64,000 nucleotides of DNA from Roseococcus pinisoli (lineage in GTDB: Bacteria > Pseudomonadota > Alphaproteobacteria > Acetobacterales > Acetobacteraceae), in contig NZ_JAHCDA010000002.1 of the NCBI RefSeq assembly GCF_018413645.1, forward strand, positions 992,001-1,056,000. Direction: 5' to 3'. Under the pieces are notes generated by a model. It searched no databases. It was given only the letters and a program-made list of their open reading frames with translations, and was not told the DNA's origin. The position numbers and the translations under genes are program-made. Below, piece after piece: positions 36,522 through 45,708 of this stretch (positions are counted from its first letter, which is position 1; every line of letters starts with the position of its first letter).

Positions 36522-38213
36522 ATGTCCGAGAACAACTACACCGTGGGCGACATGGTCGCCGAGTTCCTGTCGCGCATCGGCGTCACGACCGCCTTCGGCA
36601 TCGTCTCGGTGCATAACGTGCCCATGCTCGACGCCATCGGCCGCCGCAATGCGATCCGCTACGTCATGTGCCGCGGCGAGATGGGCGGCGCCCATATGGC
36701 CGATGCCTATGCCCGCGTGACCAACAGCCTCGGCGTGCTCTTCACCAGCACCGGCCCCGGCATGGCCAACAGCATCGGCGGCCTGGTCGAGGCGCGCTTC
36801 GCGGCCTCCCCGGTGCTGCACATCACCGGCCAGACGGCGACCAAGTTCATCGACCGTGACCTCGGCACCGTGCACGACGTGCCGGGGCAGACGGCGATCC
36901 TCGCGGCCTCGGGCAAGGCGGCCTATCGGGTGCGCGCGGCCTCCGAGGCGCTGGGCGTGCTGGTCCGCGCCGCGGCCGAGGCGCTGACGCCGCCGCGCGG
37001 CCCCGTCTCGGTGGAAATCCCCATCGACCTGCAGCGCGTGGTGATCCCGCGCCCCGCCGCGCTCGACAGCCTGGTGCTGCCGGTGCCGCCGCCCCTGCCC
37101 CCCTCCGAGGCGGCGCTGGACGAGGTGGCGGCGATCCTCGCCAAGGCCAAGCGCCCGATGATCTGGCTCGGCAACGGCGCCCGCAACGCGCGGGCCGGCG
37201 CGCTTTCCCTGCTGGAGCTCGGCTTCGGCGCGGTCTCCTCCTGGAACGGGCGCGGCATCGTGCCGGAGGACCATGCGATGACCTTCGGCGCCCTGCAGGG
37301 CAACGGCGCGCCGCGCATCCTCTCCTTCTACGAGGGCGTGGATGCGATGGTGGTGCTCGGCTCGCGCCTGCGCGGGCACGAGACGATGGATTTCTCGCTG
37401 AAGCTGCCGCGCAACCTCATCCATGTGGACGTGGATGCGGCGGCGGATGGCCGCACCTATCCCAACGCCTATTTCCTGCAGGGCGACGCCCAGCTGGTGG
37501 CCGAGGGCCTGGCGAAGCGCCTGAAGGGCAAGATGCAGGTCGATCCCGGCTTCGCCCGGGACTTCGCCGAGACGAAGCGCCTGGCGCGGGAGGAGTATCT
37601 CTCCACCCTCGGCCCCTACGCGACCTTCCCCGAGCAGATCCGCGCCGCCATGCCGCGCGACGCGCTCTGGGTGCGGGACATCACCATCAGCAACTCCACC
37701 TGGGGCAACCGCGTCTTCGAGGTCTACGGCCCGCATGACGCCGTGCATCCCGTGGGCGCGGCCATCGGGCCGGGCCTGCCGCTGGGCATCGGCGCGGCGA
37801 TGGGCGCGGCCGAGGGCGAGAGCAACCGCCACACCGTGGCCATGGTGGGCGATGGCGGCTTCGCCATGAACATGACCGAGCTCTGGACCGCCGTGCAGGA
37901 GCGCGCGCGCCTCTGCACCATCGTGATGAACGACAAGGGCTACGGCGTCATCCGCCACATCCAGGATGCGGTGGTCGACGGCCGCCGCTTCGGCGACGAC
38001 CTGCGCGGCCCGGACTTCGCGCAGCTCGCCACGGTGGCCGGCCTGCCGCACTTCAAGGTGAGCCGCGCCGAGGATTTCGGCCCGACCGTCGCGAAGGCGC
38101 TGGCGGTGGACGGGCCGACGCTGGTGGAGGTGGACATGGTCGCGATCGGCGATTTCCCGCCCTACGCGCCCTACAACACCATGGGCAAGCACGCCGAGCG
38201 CGCCCGTCGATGA
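36522..38213 (+). CDS. Thiamine diphosphate-dependent enzyme (third)
   Basis: 563 aa. The ATG at 36522 follows AAGGAGGGA. The Pyr domain has FGIVSVHNVPMLDAI and the Glu in CRGEMGGAHMA; FTSTGPGMANSIGGLVEA and TGQTAT follow; the PP domain has MVGDGGFAMNMTELWTA and NDKGYGVI. It belongs to the acetolactate-synthase/oxalyl-CoA decarboxylase-like group; no CoA-binding or regulatory partner is visible. It is divergent from hpnL and ends at a hairpin terminator. Confidence 0.86.
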   Translation: MSENNYTVGDMVAEFLSRIGVTTAFGIVSVHNVPMLDAIGRRNAIRYVMCRGEMGGAHMADAYARVTNSLGVLFTSTGPGMANSIGGLVEARFAASPVLHITGQTATKFIDRDLGTVHDVPGQTAILAASGKAAYRVRAASEALGVLVRAAAEALTPPRGPVSVEIPIDLQRVVIPRPAALDSLVLPVPPPLPPSEAALDEVAAILAKAKRPMIWLGNGARNARAGALSLLELGFGAVSSWNGRGIVPEDHAMTFGALQGNGAPRILSFYEGVDAMVVLGSRLRGHETMDFSLKLPRNLIHVDVDAAADGRTYPNAYFLQGDAQLVAEGLAKRLKGKMQVDPGFARDFAETKRLAREEYLSTLGPYATFPEQIRAAMPRDALWVRDITISNSTWGNRVFEVYGPHDAVHPVGAAIGPGLPLGIGAAMGAAEGESNRHTVAMVGDGGFAMNMTELWTAVQERARLCTIVMNDKGYGVIRHIQDAVVDGRRFGDDLRGPDFAQLATVAGLPHFKVSRAEDFGPTVAKALAVDGPTLVEVDMVAIGDFPPYAPYNTMGKHAERARR

Positions 38214-38264
38214 GGCTGCCTTGGTGATGAGGCCCACCAACTCGAAGTGACCCGCGCCTTGAAT

Positions 38265-38290
38265 GTGCCGGAAGCGACGGCTTCCGGCAC
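38265..38290. terminator. Hairpin terminator between converging genes
   Basis: Perfect 11-bp stem GTGCCGGAAGC / GCTTCCGGCAC with loop GACG, followed by CGCGTTTCCG. It sits between the ThDP-enzyme gene and the converging Bug gene. Confidence 0.78.
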
Positions 38291-38340
38291 CGCGTTTCCG
38301 GCCGTGTCTCCAGGCCTTCTCGCACGCCGGCAGGCCGGTC

Positions 38341-39312
38341 CTACTCCACGCGGATATTGTTGGCTCGGATCACCTGGGCATAGGTGTCGGCATAACGCCT
38401 GATCTCGGTCCCGAACTCCTGCCCGGGACGGGCGAGCACCGTGAAACCAGTTTCCTGCAGGCGCCCCTTCACCTCGGGCCGGTTGAGTGCGGCGACCCAG
38501 GCCCCCTCCAGCCGCTCGCGCGCGGCCGGCGGGACATCGGCGCGCGTGAGCAGGCCGAACCAGCTGTCGGACAGGACGAGCGGGAAGCCGGACTCCGCCA
38601 TGGTCGGCACCTCCGGCAATTCCGGCGCGCGGGCACCGGCGGAAATGGCGAGGGCGCGAAGCTGGCCGGTCTGCCTGGGCTGGATCACGTCCGGCAGGTT
38701 GACGAACGCGAATTGCAACCGGCCGCCGATCAGATCGGTGACGGCCTGGGCGGTGCCGCTATAGGGCACGTGGGTGGCGTTGAGACCCGCCAATCCCCGG
38801 AACTGCTCGGCGCCCAGATGGATCGAGGTGCCGATGCCGTTGGAGCCGAAGGCGAGACCAGGCCCCGGCCGCCGCCCCGCTTCGAGAAAGCCGGCGAAGT
38901 CGCGTGCCACCGAGGGATGCACGACGAGCACGTGCGGCACCACCGCGCACATACAGATCGGGGCGAAGTCGCGGATGGAATTATACGGCATGCTCGGCCG
39001 CAGCGTCACGTTGGCCGAGAAGCTGTTGGCCACCATGATCATGGTATGGCCGTCCGGCGCCGCACGCGTGACCTCCTGCGTGCCGACCACCGTGGCGCCA
39101 CCCGGCTTGTAGTCGATGACGACGGGCTGCCCGAGATCCTGCTGCAGGAAGTTCTGGGCCAGCCGGACCACCGGATCCATCGCGCCGCCCGCCGTAAAGG
39201 GGATGATCACGCGGATCGGCTGCGTCGGCGACCAGCGTGACTGGGCGCGCGCCACGAAAGGCGCGCCAAGAGCCAGGGCCGTGGCTCGGCGCGTGAGACG
39301 AAGGGGGTTCAT
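38341..39312 (-). CDS. Bug/TctC-type solute-binding protein (3 of 6)
   Basis: 323 aa from the ATG of MNPLRLTRRATALALG, a signal peptide with an RR pair ending near VARA. Family blocks are RVIIPFTAGGAMDPVVR, VVIDYKPGGATVVGTQ and THVPYSGTAQAVTDLIGG. It follows the CnbZ-like gene by 80 bases on the same strand, suggesting joint use of the same substrate. No TctA/TctB nearby. Confidence 0.9.
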   Translation of the reverse strand: MNPLRLTRRATALALGAPFVARAQSRWSPTQPIRVIIPFTAGGAMDPVVRLAQNFLQQDLGQPVVIDYKPGGATVVGTQEVTRAAPDGHTMIMVANSFSANVTLRPSMPYNSIRDFAPICMCAVVPHVLVVHPSVARDFAGFLEAGRRPGPGLAFGSNGIGTSIHLGAEQFRGLAGLNATHVPYSGTAQAVTDLIGGRLQFAFVNLPDVIQPRQTGQLRALAISAGARAPELPEVPTMAESGFPLVLSDSWFGLLTRADVPPAARERLEGAWVAALNRPEVKGRLQETGFTVLARPGQEFGTEIRRYADTYAQVIRANNIRVE

Positions 39313-39392
39313 GCTCAGTCCTTCTTGACGGGACAGGGCGATGCGCGCCGAGCCCTTGGTTTGTTCAAGCCAGCCAGACGCGGTGGCGCGGC

Positions 39393-40151
39393 TCAGCCCT
39401 TGGGCAGCACTCGCTCGGTCGGCACGGCGCGGCAGTCCATCTCGAATTCGAGGTCCTGCACCGGCGGGCGGCAGAACTGCCAGGTCAGCCCGTGCCGGGC
39501 AGCACCGCGCGCGACGATCTCGCTGCCGAGAAAGGGATGAGGGTCGTGCACGGTGTAGAGCTGCACGGCCGTCGTATCGCTCCAGCCGAAGCCCAGGGCC
39601 GCCATGCGCCGCTCCATCTCGTCGAGGACGTACCGCCCCTTCTTCAGCAGGCCCGCAGGCGAGACGTCGCCCAGCGCGATGGCGTGGTCGCGGTAGTTCC
39701 CCTTGCCTTCCGGGACCTCGCCGCCACCGGAGACGACGAAGCTCGGCGCCGCATCGGCGTCGGGCACCACGAAGCTGAAGGCATGGAAGCTCGGCTCCGG
39801 GGGCGGCGCGATGTCGGGGCAGACATTGCTGCGCGCCACCGGATTGTCGCCGTCCAGGAAGATGCCCCAGTCGGCGAGCACGGCGCCGTAGATCTTGTTG
39901 AAGTCGGAAAACCCCTGCTCCGTGAAGGGCGCGGGTGACCGCATCTCGCAGGCGCAAAAGGCCGTCTTCGGCAGGCCGGCCGCGGCCAGGAAATCCGCGA
40001 TGCGCCCGAAGCCGGCGACCATCGGCACGGGATCGGCAAAGCGCACGCGCTCGATGCGGAAGCCGGGCTCAGCCGCCACCCCCGCGGAATATTGGTAGAC
40101 GCCGGGAACGTAGCGGAAGCCGCGATCGGCGGCGATGCGGGTCGAGGACAT
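39393..40151 (-). CDS. CnbZ-like protein (2-aminomuconate-type deaminase family), tentative
   Basis: 252 aa cytoplasmic protein without signal peptide. CACEMRSPAPFTEQGF, RSNVCPDIAPP, FVVSGGGEVPEG and WSDTTAVQLYTVHD recall a family annotated after CnbZ, a 2-amino-5-chloromuconate deaminase, and share RidA-like flavour in the second half. The match is from memory and the substrate may well differ. It is upstream of a Bug gene on the same strand. Confidence 0.5.
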   Translation of the reverse strand: MSSTRIAADRGFRYVPGVYQYSAGVAAEPGFRIERVRFADPVPMVAGFGRIADFLAAAGLPKTAFCACEMRSPAPFTEQGFSDFNKIYGAVLADWGIFLDGDNPVARSNVCPDIAPPPEPSFHAFSFVVPDADAAPSFVVSGGGEVPEGKGNYRDHAIALGDVSPAGLLKKGRYVLDEMERRMAALGFGWSDTTAVQLYTVHDPHPFLGSEIVARGAARHGLTWQFCRPPVQDLEFEMDCRAVPTERVLPKG

Positions 40152-40676
40152 GCGGTAGTGAATCTCCGGATTAACTATCCGGCGCTAACCCGCCCTCCAT
40201 GAATTGACAATCCTTATCGTGGAATTTTTTGTAGATCACACAAATTAACGATGAGAAATCGCATATGGCGACCTGACTGCCCGCCCTGCATTGAGTGTGC
40301 CGGATTGCGAAGCACCCCTCTCCAGGGCTCGCCCACGAGCCCGGATCCGGACCGCCTCCGGCAGGCCAGGCACCCCGAGCTTCTCCATCAGATGGGCTCG
40401 GTACACCTCCACGGTGCGCGGGCCGATGTCGGGCCCAAGGCCGATATTGGCCTTGCCCCTCACCAGCGCCGCAGCGAGGTCGTTCATCTGGGGGGCCGGC
40501 ACGCCGGAGGATGGCCGGCAGTCAGGCGGCCTCTTCCTCGGAGAGGGGGCCGCTGGCCAACACGACCGATCGACGATCGCCTTGGCGATCCAGGCGGGCG
40601 CGCCGCTTCGATTCAGCCGTCGGGCGGGCTCGTGGCCGTCAGCCCGAGCCCGACATCGACGCCGTCCTCGAGGAGG
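40152..40676. other. Gap with a regulator remnant and an AT-rich promoter-like stretch
   Basis: 525 bases without an intact gene. The left end (40190-40260) is AT-rich with a TTGACA at 40204-40209 and probably holds the leftward promoter of the CnbZ-like gene. The middle holds a LuxR-type HTH remnant; beyond that (40500-40676) I see nothing recognisable. Confidence 0.5.
40245..40502 (-). pseudogene. Remnant of a FixJ/LuxR-type response regulator (HTH only)
   Basis: An 85-codon frame ends in ordinary DNA after a recognisable LuxR-type recognition region: ALVRGKANIG, GPRTVEVYRAHLMEKLGV, LPEAVRIRARGR. This is the C-terminal helix-turn-helix of FixJ-like regulators. The receiver domain and the conserved LT-x-RE block that should come before it are absent or scrambled, so this is read as a decayed gene. 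It could instead be a small HTH protein. Confidence 0.55.
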
Positions 40677-41657
40677 CTACCCCGCGCTGATATTGGCTGC
40701 CCGCACCACCTCGGCCCAGCCGGCCGTCTCCCGCGCCAAGCGTTGCGCCATGGCCTCGGGACCGAGCGGCGCCACCAGCGCGCCGGCCTCGAAGGCACGG
40801 CGCCGCAGCGCCGGATCCGCCAGCACCTCGTCGAGCTTCGCGCTGACCAGCCGCGTCACCGCCTCGGGCGTGCCGCGCGGCGCGTAGATCGCGAACCACA
40901 CGTTCAGCGCCATGTCCGGATAGCCCTGCTCGCCGGCCGAGGGGATGTCGGGCAGTCCCGGATGCCGCTCGTTGGAGCTGACGGCCAAGGCGCGCAGCTT
41001 CCCGTCGCGCACCAGCGGCGTCAGCGGCGGCGGGGAGTTCATGTAGAACTGCACCCGGCCGGCGATCAGGTCGCGGATCGTCTCGCCCGTGCCGCGATAG
41101 GGCACGTGCAGCATGTCGATGCCCGCGCGCAGCTTCAGCAGCTCGGCGCCCATGTGATGCATGGAGCCGACGCCGGCGGAGGCGTAGGTGACCTCGCCGC
41201 GGCGCGCCTTCGCGAAGTCCACGAACTCGCGAAGGTTGTTCACCGGCACGGTGGGATGCGTGACGAAGAGCTGCGGCGTGTCGGTGATCTGCCCGACCGG
41301 CAGGAAGTCGCGCATCGGCACGATGGAGCCCAGCCCGCCCACCGCCGCGCGTCCCGCCATGGTCCCGCAATAGCCGCAGAGCAGCGTGTGCCCGTCCGGA
41401 CGCGCGTTGAGGACGGCGGTGAGGCCGACCACGTCGTTCCCGCCCGTGCGGTTCTCCACGACCATGGTGGTGCCGAGCGCGCGGCCCAGCGGCTCGGCGA
41501 CCAGGCGCGCGCTGTAGTCGGTGCCGCCCCCCGCCGGCGAGGGCACGATCAGCGTGATGGGGCGCGAGCCGAAGGCCTCCTGCGCACGCAGGATGCCGGG
41601 CATCGAAAGCCCGGCCAGGGTGGCGGCGACCAAGGGGCGGCGGCGCGGTTCGATCAT
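40677..41657 (-). CDS. Bug/TctC-type solute-binding protein (4 of 6)
   Basis: 326 aa. The ATG at 41657 follows GGAGGGA. Signal peptide RRPLVAATLAGLSMPGILRA. Family blocks are ITLIVPSPAGGGTDYSARL, MVVENRTGGNDVVG and LHVPYRGTGETIRDLIAG. It is preceded on the same strand by a 103-aa hypothetical gene 64 bases away. Confidence 0.9.
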   Translation of the reverse strand: MIEPRRRPLVAATLAGLSMPGILRAQEAFGSRPITLIVPSPAGGGTDYSARLVAEPLGRALGTTMVVENRTGGNDVVGLTAVLNARPDGHTLLCGYCGTMAGRAAVGGLGSIVPMRDFLPVGQITDTPQLFVTHPTVPVNNLREFVDFAKARRGEVTYASAGVGSMHHMGAELLKLRAGIDMLHVPYRGTGETIRDLIAGRVQFYMNSPPPLTPLVRDGKLRALAVSSNERHPGLPDIPSAGEQGYPDMALNVWFAIYAPRGTPEAVTRLVSAKLDEVLADPALRRRAFEAGALVAPLGPEAMAQRLARETAGWAEVVRAANISAG

Positions 41658-41721
41658 GGGAAGTCCCTCCAGGCGGCCTCTTCGGGCCATGGAGGGAGGA
41701 TGCCGCAGCCGCGCGCCGCCG

Positions 41722-42033
41722 TCACTTCATGCGTGCGAAGACCATGCGGTCCTTGTTCACTTCCATCAGCCGGGTGAAGCCCGGGATGGACTCGAAGCTC
41801 AGGCCGAGCGGCAGGCCCGTCTCCGGATCGGCCTGCACCTCGCCATAGGGCTTGCCCGCGATCTTCTCCCACTTGCCGGCCGGCTTCTTCACCTCGACGT
41901 TCACGACCGTCGCCTTCAGCGACATCCGCACGATCGCTTCCTTGGGCGCGGTGGGCTTCATCAGGCTCGGCATGCCCGCGACCATCTGCCAGCCATTGGC
42001 CAGCGCCCAAGCCGTCAGCTCTTCCTTGTCCAT
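41722..42033 (-). CDS. Conserved hypothetical protein
   Basis: 103 aa, not recognised. Soluble and mixed in charge, with no signal peptide or membrane segment: MDKEELTAWALANGW, then KEAIVRMSLKATVVNVEVKK and GKPYGEVQADPETGLP. Codon usage fits the surrounding genes and it is divergent from an SDR gene, which supports it being real. It may share a transcript with the Bug gene downstream. Confidence 0.6.
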   Translation of the reverse strand: MDKEELTAWALANGWQMVAGMPSLMKPTAPKEAIVRMSLKATVVNVEVKKPAGKWEKIAGKPYGEVQADPETGLPLGLSFESIPGFTRLMEVNKDRMVFARMK

Positions 42034-42153
42034 CTTCGCGTCCTTCCCGATTGGCCCAGAGCTATGCGCCCGATGGCCGCGCCCGCCAACCGCCGCGATG
42101 GACGCAGCCGCTGCGCCATGGAACGCTGCGGGCCAAGAAGAGGGAGGGTCATC

Positions 42154-42942
42154 ATGAGCTTAGAAGGAAAGGTCGCCGTCGTGACCGGCGGCGCCAGCGG
42201 CATCGGCGCCGCCTGCTGCCGCCTGCTGGCCGCGCGCGGCGCGAAAGTGGCGGTGACGGACCGCGACCTTCCCCGCACCGAAGCCCTGGCCCGGGAGATC
42301 GGCGGGCATGCCCTCGCCCTCGACGTCGCGACCCAGGCCGCCAACGAGGCCGCGGCCGCCGAGATCGAGGCCTCGCTCGGCCCGGTGGAGATCCTCGTCA
42401 CCTCGGCCGGCGTGCTGCAGCGCCCGCTGCGGGCCGAGGATCTGCCGGAGGCGGATATCCATCAGGTCGTGAACATCGACCAGATCGGCACCTATCTCTC
42501 CGCCGTGGCCTTCGGGGCGCGGATGGCGCGGCGGGGGCGCGGCAGCATCGTCACCATCGCCTCCATCTCAGGCTCGCGCGGGCTGCCGCTGCACGCCTAT
42601 GCACCGGCCAAGGCGGCGGTGATCGAGATGACGCGCTGCCTCGCGGGCGAATGGGGCCGTTCGGGCGTGCGGGTGAACTCGGTCTCGCCGGGCTTCACCA
42701 TGACGCCGGCCATGGCCTCGGCCATCCAGGCGGGCGAGCGCGATCCCGCCTTGCTGGAGGAGACGAGCGCGCTCGGCCGGATGATCACGACGGAGGATGT
42801 GGCCGAGGCCGTGTGCTTCCTGGCCTCGGAGGCCGCGCGCGCCATCACCGGGATCGACCTGCCGGTGGATGCCGGCTGGCTGGTGGCCCCCTCCTGGGCC
42901 AGCTACGGCGGCCTACCGCCTGCCCGCGGCAACGCGGCCTAG
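42154..42942 (+). CDS. SDR family oxidoreductase
   Basis: 262 aa NAD(P)-dependent short-chain dehydrogenase. The ATG follows AGGGAGGG by 6 bases. Cofactor motif TGGASGIG, the structural TSAGV (in place of NNAG), catalytic Ser in SISGS and Tyr-x3-Lys in YAPAK are present; C-terminal GIDLPVDAGW. It converges on the monooxygenase gene. Substrate not shown. Confidence 0.9.
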   Translation: MSLEGKVAVVTGGASGIGAACCRLLAARGAKVAVTDRDLPRTEALAREIGGHALALDVATQAANEAAAAEIEASLGPVEILVTSAGVLQRPLRAEDLPEADIHQVVNIDQIGTYLSAVAFGARMARRGRGSIVTIASISGSRGLPLHAYAPAKAAVIEMTRCLAGEWGRSGVRVNSVSPGFTMTPAMASAIQAGERDPALLEETSALGRMITTEDVAEAVCFLASEAARAITGIDLPVDAGWLVAPSWASYGGLPPARGNAA

Positions 42943-42973
42943 TTTTTTACGGGCCAAAAGCCCTGACAGGGAT

Positions 42974-42994
42974 CGAGGGGGCAGCACCCCCTCG
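42974..42994. terminator. Hairpin terminator between converging genes
   Basis: 8-bp stem CGAGGGGG / CCCCCTCG with a 5-nt loop, in the 59-bp gap between the SDR gene and the monooxygenase gene. On the minus side a T-rich run (GGCTTTTGG) follows further on. Confidence 0.65.
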
Positions 42995-43001
42995 CCTTCC
43001 C

Positions 43002-44645
43002 TCACGCGTGCGCCGCGACCTTGCCCAGCTCGAAGCCCTTATAACCTTCCGCCGCCACCTCGTCGCAGATGGCGCGATAGGTCGCCATGCCGCCCGCATA
43101 GGGCATGAAGACGCGCGGCTTCCCCGGCACATTCGCGCCGAGATACCAGGAGCTCGAGGCCTGCGGCAGCAGCGTGGCCTCGGCCGCACGGTTCACCTCG
43201 GACACCCAGTTCTCCGTCGCCTCCTCGGTCGCCTCGATGGTGGCGATGCCTTCGCGGCGCATATGCGCGATGCAGTCGGCGATCCACTCCGCATGCTGCT
43301 CGATGGGCACCGGCATGTTGCAGAGCACCGAGGGGCTGCCCGGCCCGGTCATGGTGAAGAGGTTCGGGAAACCCTTCACGTTCAGGCCGAGATAGGTGCG
43401 CGGCCCGGCCTCCCAGGCCTCGGCGAGGGTCAGCCCGTCGCGGCCGCGGATGTCCATGCGCAGGAAAGGCCCGGTCATGGCATCGAAGCCCGTCGCGAAG
43501 ACGAGGATGTCGAGCGGATATTCCTTGCCCGATTGCAGGCGGACGCCGTTCTCGGTGATCCGGTCGATGGGATCGGTGCGGATATCCGCGAGCTCCACAT
43601 TCTCGCGGTTGAAGGTCTCGAAATAGAAGCTGTCGATCGGCGGGCGCTTGGCCGCATAGGGATGGTCGATCTCGGCCAGCTTCGCCGCCGTCTCCGGATC
43701 CTTCACGATCGAGCGGATCTTGCCCTTGATGAATTCGGCTGCCGTCCTGTTGGCGTCGAGGTCCGTCGTAATGTCCCGGAAATTCGAGCGGAACTGCAGG
43801 CCGCCCTTGGCCCAGGCCTTCTCGTAGACCGCCTCGCGCTCCTCGGGGGAGACGTCGAAGACGGAGCGCTCCTCGATGGTGAAGGGATGGCCGTTGGTGG
43901 TGGAGTGCATGGTGCGGCGGATATCGGCGAAGTTCGCCTTCACCTGCTGCTTGAACTCGGCCGTCAGCGGCGCGTTATGCGCAGGCACGCTGTAGTTGGG
44001 CGTGCGTTGGAAGACGGTGAGGCGCGCGGCCTGGGCGGCGATCACCGGGGCGGCCTGGATGCCGGTGGAGCCCGTGCCGATCTGGCCCACGCGCTTGCCC
44101 GTGAAATCCACGCCCTCATGCGGCCATTCGCCGGTGTGGTACCAGTCGCCCTTGAAGTCCTCGTGCCCCGGGATCTTCGGCACATTGGCCGAGGAGAGGC
44201 AGCCCACCGCCGTGATCAGGAACTGCGCGTTGAAGGTCTCGCCGGCCTCGGTGCGGATGATCCAGCGGCTGGTCGCCGCCTCGAAGCTCGCGCCCGCCAC
44301 GCGCGTGCCGAGCTGGATGTCGCGCTTCAGGTCGAAGCGGTCGGCGACGAAGTTGAGATAGCGGCGGATCTCCGGATGCTCGGGATAGCGCTCGGACCAT
44401 TCCCAGTCGCGGATCAGCTCGTCGGAGAAGCTGTAGCAGTAGGAATGGCTCTCGGAATCGCAGCGCGCGCCGGGATAGCGGTTCCAGTACCAGGTGCCGC
44501 CGATGCCCTCGGCCGCCTCCAGTACGCGGACCTTGAGGCCGAGGCGGTCGCGCAGGCAATGCAGCTGGTAGAGGCCGGAAAAGCCGGCGCCGATGATGAT
44601 GGCGTCGAATTCGGCTGCGGGGCTCGCGCTATTCACGTCGGGCAT
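43002..44645 (-). CDS. Flavin-binding (Baeyer-Villiger-type) monooxygenase
   Basis: 547 aa FAD/NADPH monooxygenase of the cyclohexanone-monooxygenase group. The ATG of MPDVNSASP follows GGAGGTGA. FAD motif IIGAGFSGL (about residues 17-25), WNRYPGARCDSES, the BVMO fingerprint FKGDWYHTGEWP near residue 163 and a second Rossmann motif GQIGTGSTGIQ are all present. It inserts oxygen into a ketone to make an ester or lactone. A Bug gene lies 79 bases upstream... on the far side of its promoter region at 44725. The ketone is unknown. Confidence 0.9.
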   Translation of the reverse strand: MPDVNSASPAAEFDAIIIGAGFSGLYQLHCLRDRLGLKVRVLEAAEGIGGTWYWNRYPGARCDSESHSYCYSFSDELIRDWEWSERYPEHPEIRRYLNFVADRFDLKRDIQLGTRVAGASFEAATSRWIIRTEAGETFNAQFLITAVGCLSSANVPKIPGHEDFKGDWYHTGEWPHEGVDFTGKRVGQIGTGSTGIQAAPVIAAQAARLTVFQRTPNYSVPAHNAPLTAEFKQQVKANFADIRRTMHSTTNGHPFTIEERSVFDVSPEEREAVYEKAWAKGGLQFRSNFRDITTDLDANRTAAEFIKGKIRSIVKDPETAAKLAEIDHPYAAKRPPIDSFYFETFNRENVELADIRTDPIDRITENGVRLQSGKEYPLDILVFATGFDAMTGPFLRMDIRGRDGLTLAEAWEAGPRTYLGLNVKGFPNLFTMTGPGSPSVLCNMPVPIEQHAEWIADCIAHMRREGIATIEATEEATENWVSEVNRAAEATLLPQASSSWYLGANVPGKPRVFMPYAGGMATYRAICDEVAAEGYKGFELGKVAAHA

Positions 44646-44724
44646 GGATCGTTCACCTCCGTTTTCACGGATTTTGACGCCCCGATCGCCCCGGCCGCAA
44701 CCCCGCATCCGGCCGGCGTGGAAA

Positions 44725-45708
44725 TCAGTTGATCGTCACCCCCGCGGCGCGGACGATCGGGCCCCATTTGCGCTCCTCGGCGATCATGAAGGCCTGATAA
44801 TCCGCGGGGCCGGCCGGCCAGGGGTCGGCGCCGAACTCCCTCAGCCGCGCCACCGTCGCCGGATCGGCCAGGGCGCTGAGGATCGCGGCCCCCAGCTTCT
44901 CTACGATGGGCCGCGGCGTGGCGGAGGGCGCCGCCAGCCCGTACCAGGAGGCGACGTCGAAATCCGGCACGCCGCTCTCCTGAATGGTGGGAACATCGGG
45001 GAATTGCGACCAGCGCTGCGCCGAGCTGACGGCCAGCGCGGTCAGCATCCCGGCCCGCACCTGCTGCGCCGAGGCGGGGGCGTTGTCGATCGCGAAGAGG
45101 ATCTCCCCGGCCAGCACGGCCTGCATGTTCGGCGCGGTGCCGCGATAAGGCACATGCGTCACCTCGACGCCCGCCCGCTGGCCGAAGAGCACGCCGCTCA
45201 GATGCGAGGAGGTTCCCACGCCCGCCGAGCCGAAGGTGGCGGATCGGGGATTGGCACGGGCATAGGCCACGAGGTCCGCCACGTTGCGGAAGCCGCGGGA
45301 GGGCAGCACGATCAGCGTATTGGGCATCGCGGCGATCCGCGCCACGCCGGTCAGGTCGCGATTGGGCTCGAAATTCGGACGGCGGTGCAGATGCGGCCCG
45401 ATGCCGTTGCTGGCGATGTGGTTGACCAGGAAGTTGTAGCCATCGGCCGGCGCCTGGGCGCAGATCTCGGCCGCCAACATGCCGCCCGCTCCGGGGCGGT
45501 TGTCGAGCCAGAAGCCGTGCGGGCCCAGATTCTCGCGGAGATAGGGCTCCAGGATGCGCATGAAGATGTCGCTGGCGCCGCCCGGCGCGCCGCCCACCAG
45601 CACCCGCCAGGGCTTGTCGGGCCAGTTGACGGCGGATTGGGCCAGGGCAGGAAGGGTGCAGGCGGACAGGCCGAGGCCCATCAGGGCTCGGCGCGCGACT
45701 TGGTCCAT
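44725..45708 (-). CDS. Bug/TctC-type solute-binding protein (5 of 6)
   Basis: 327 aa. Signal peptide MDQVARRALMGLGLSACTLPALA. Family blocks are VLVGGAPGGASDIFMR, FWLDNRPGAGGMLAAE and THVPYRGTAPNMQAVLAG. Its start lies 28 bases inside the end of the upstream kinase-like gene. It precedes the monooxygenase gene by 79 bases on the same strand, so uptake and oxidation of the same compound is possible. Confidence 0.9.
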   Translation of the reverse strand: MDQVARRALMGLGLSACTLPALAQSAVNWPDKPWRVLVGGAPGGASDIFMRILEPYLRENLGPHGFWLDNRPGAGGMLAAEICAQAPADGYNFLVNHIASNGIGPHLHRRPNFEPNRDLTGVARIAAMPNTLIVLPSRGFRNVADLVAYARANPRSATFGSAGVGTSSHLSGVLFGQRAGVEVTHVPYRGTAPNMQAVLAGEILFAIDNAPASAQQVRAGMLTALAVSSAQRWSQFPDVPTIQESGVPDFDVASWYGLAAPSATPRPIVEKLGAAILSALADPATVARLREFGADPWPAGPADYQAFMIAEERKWGPIVRAAGVTIN

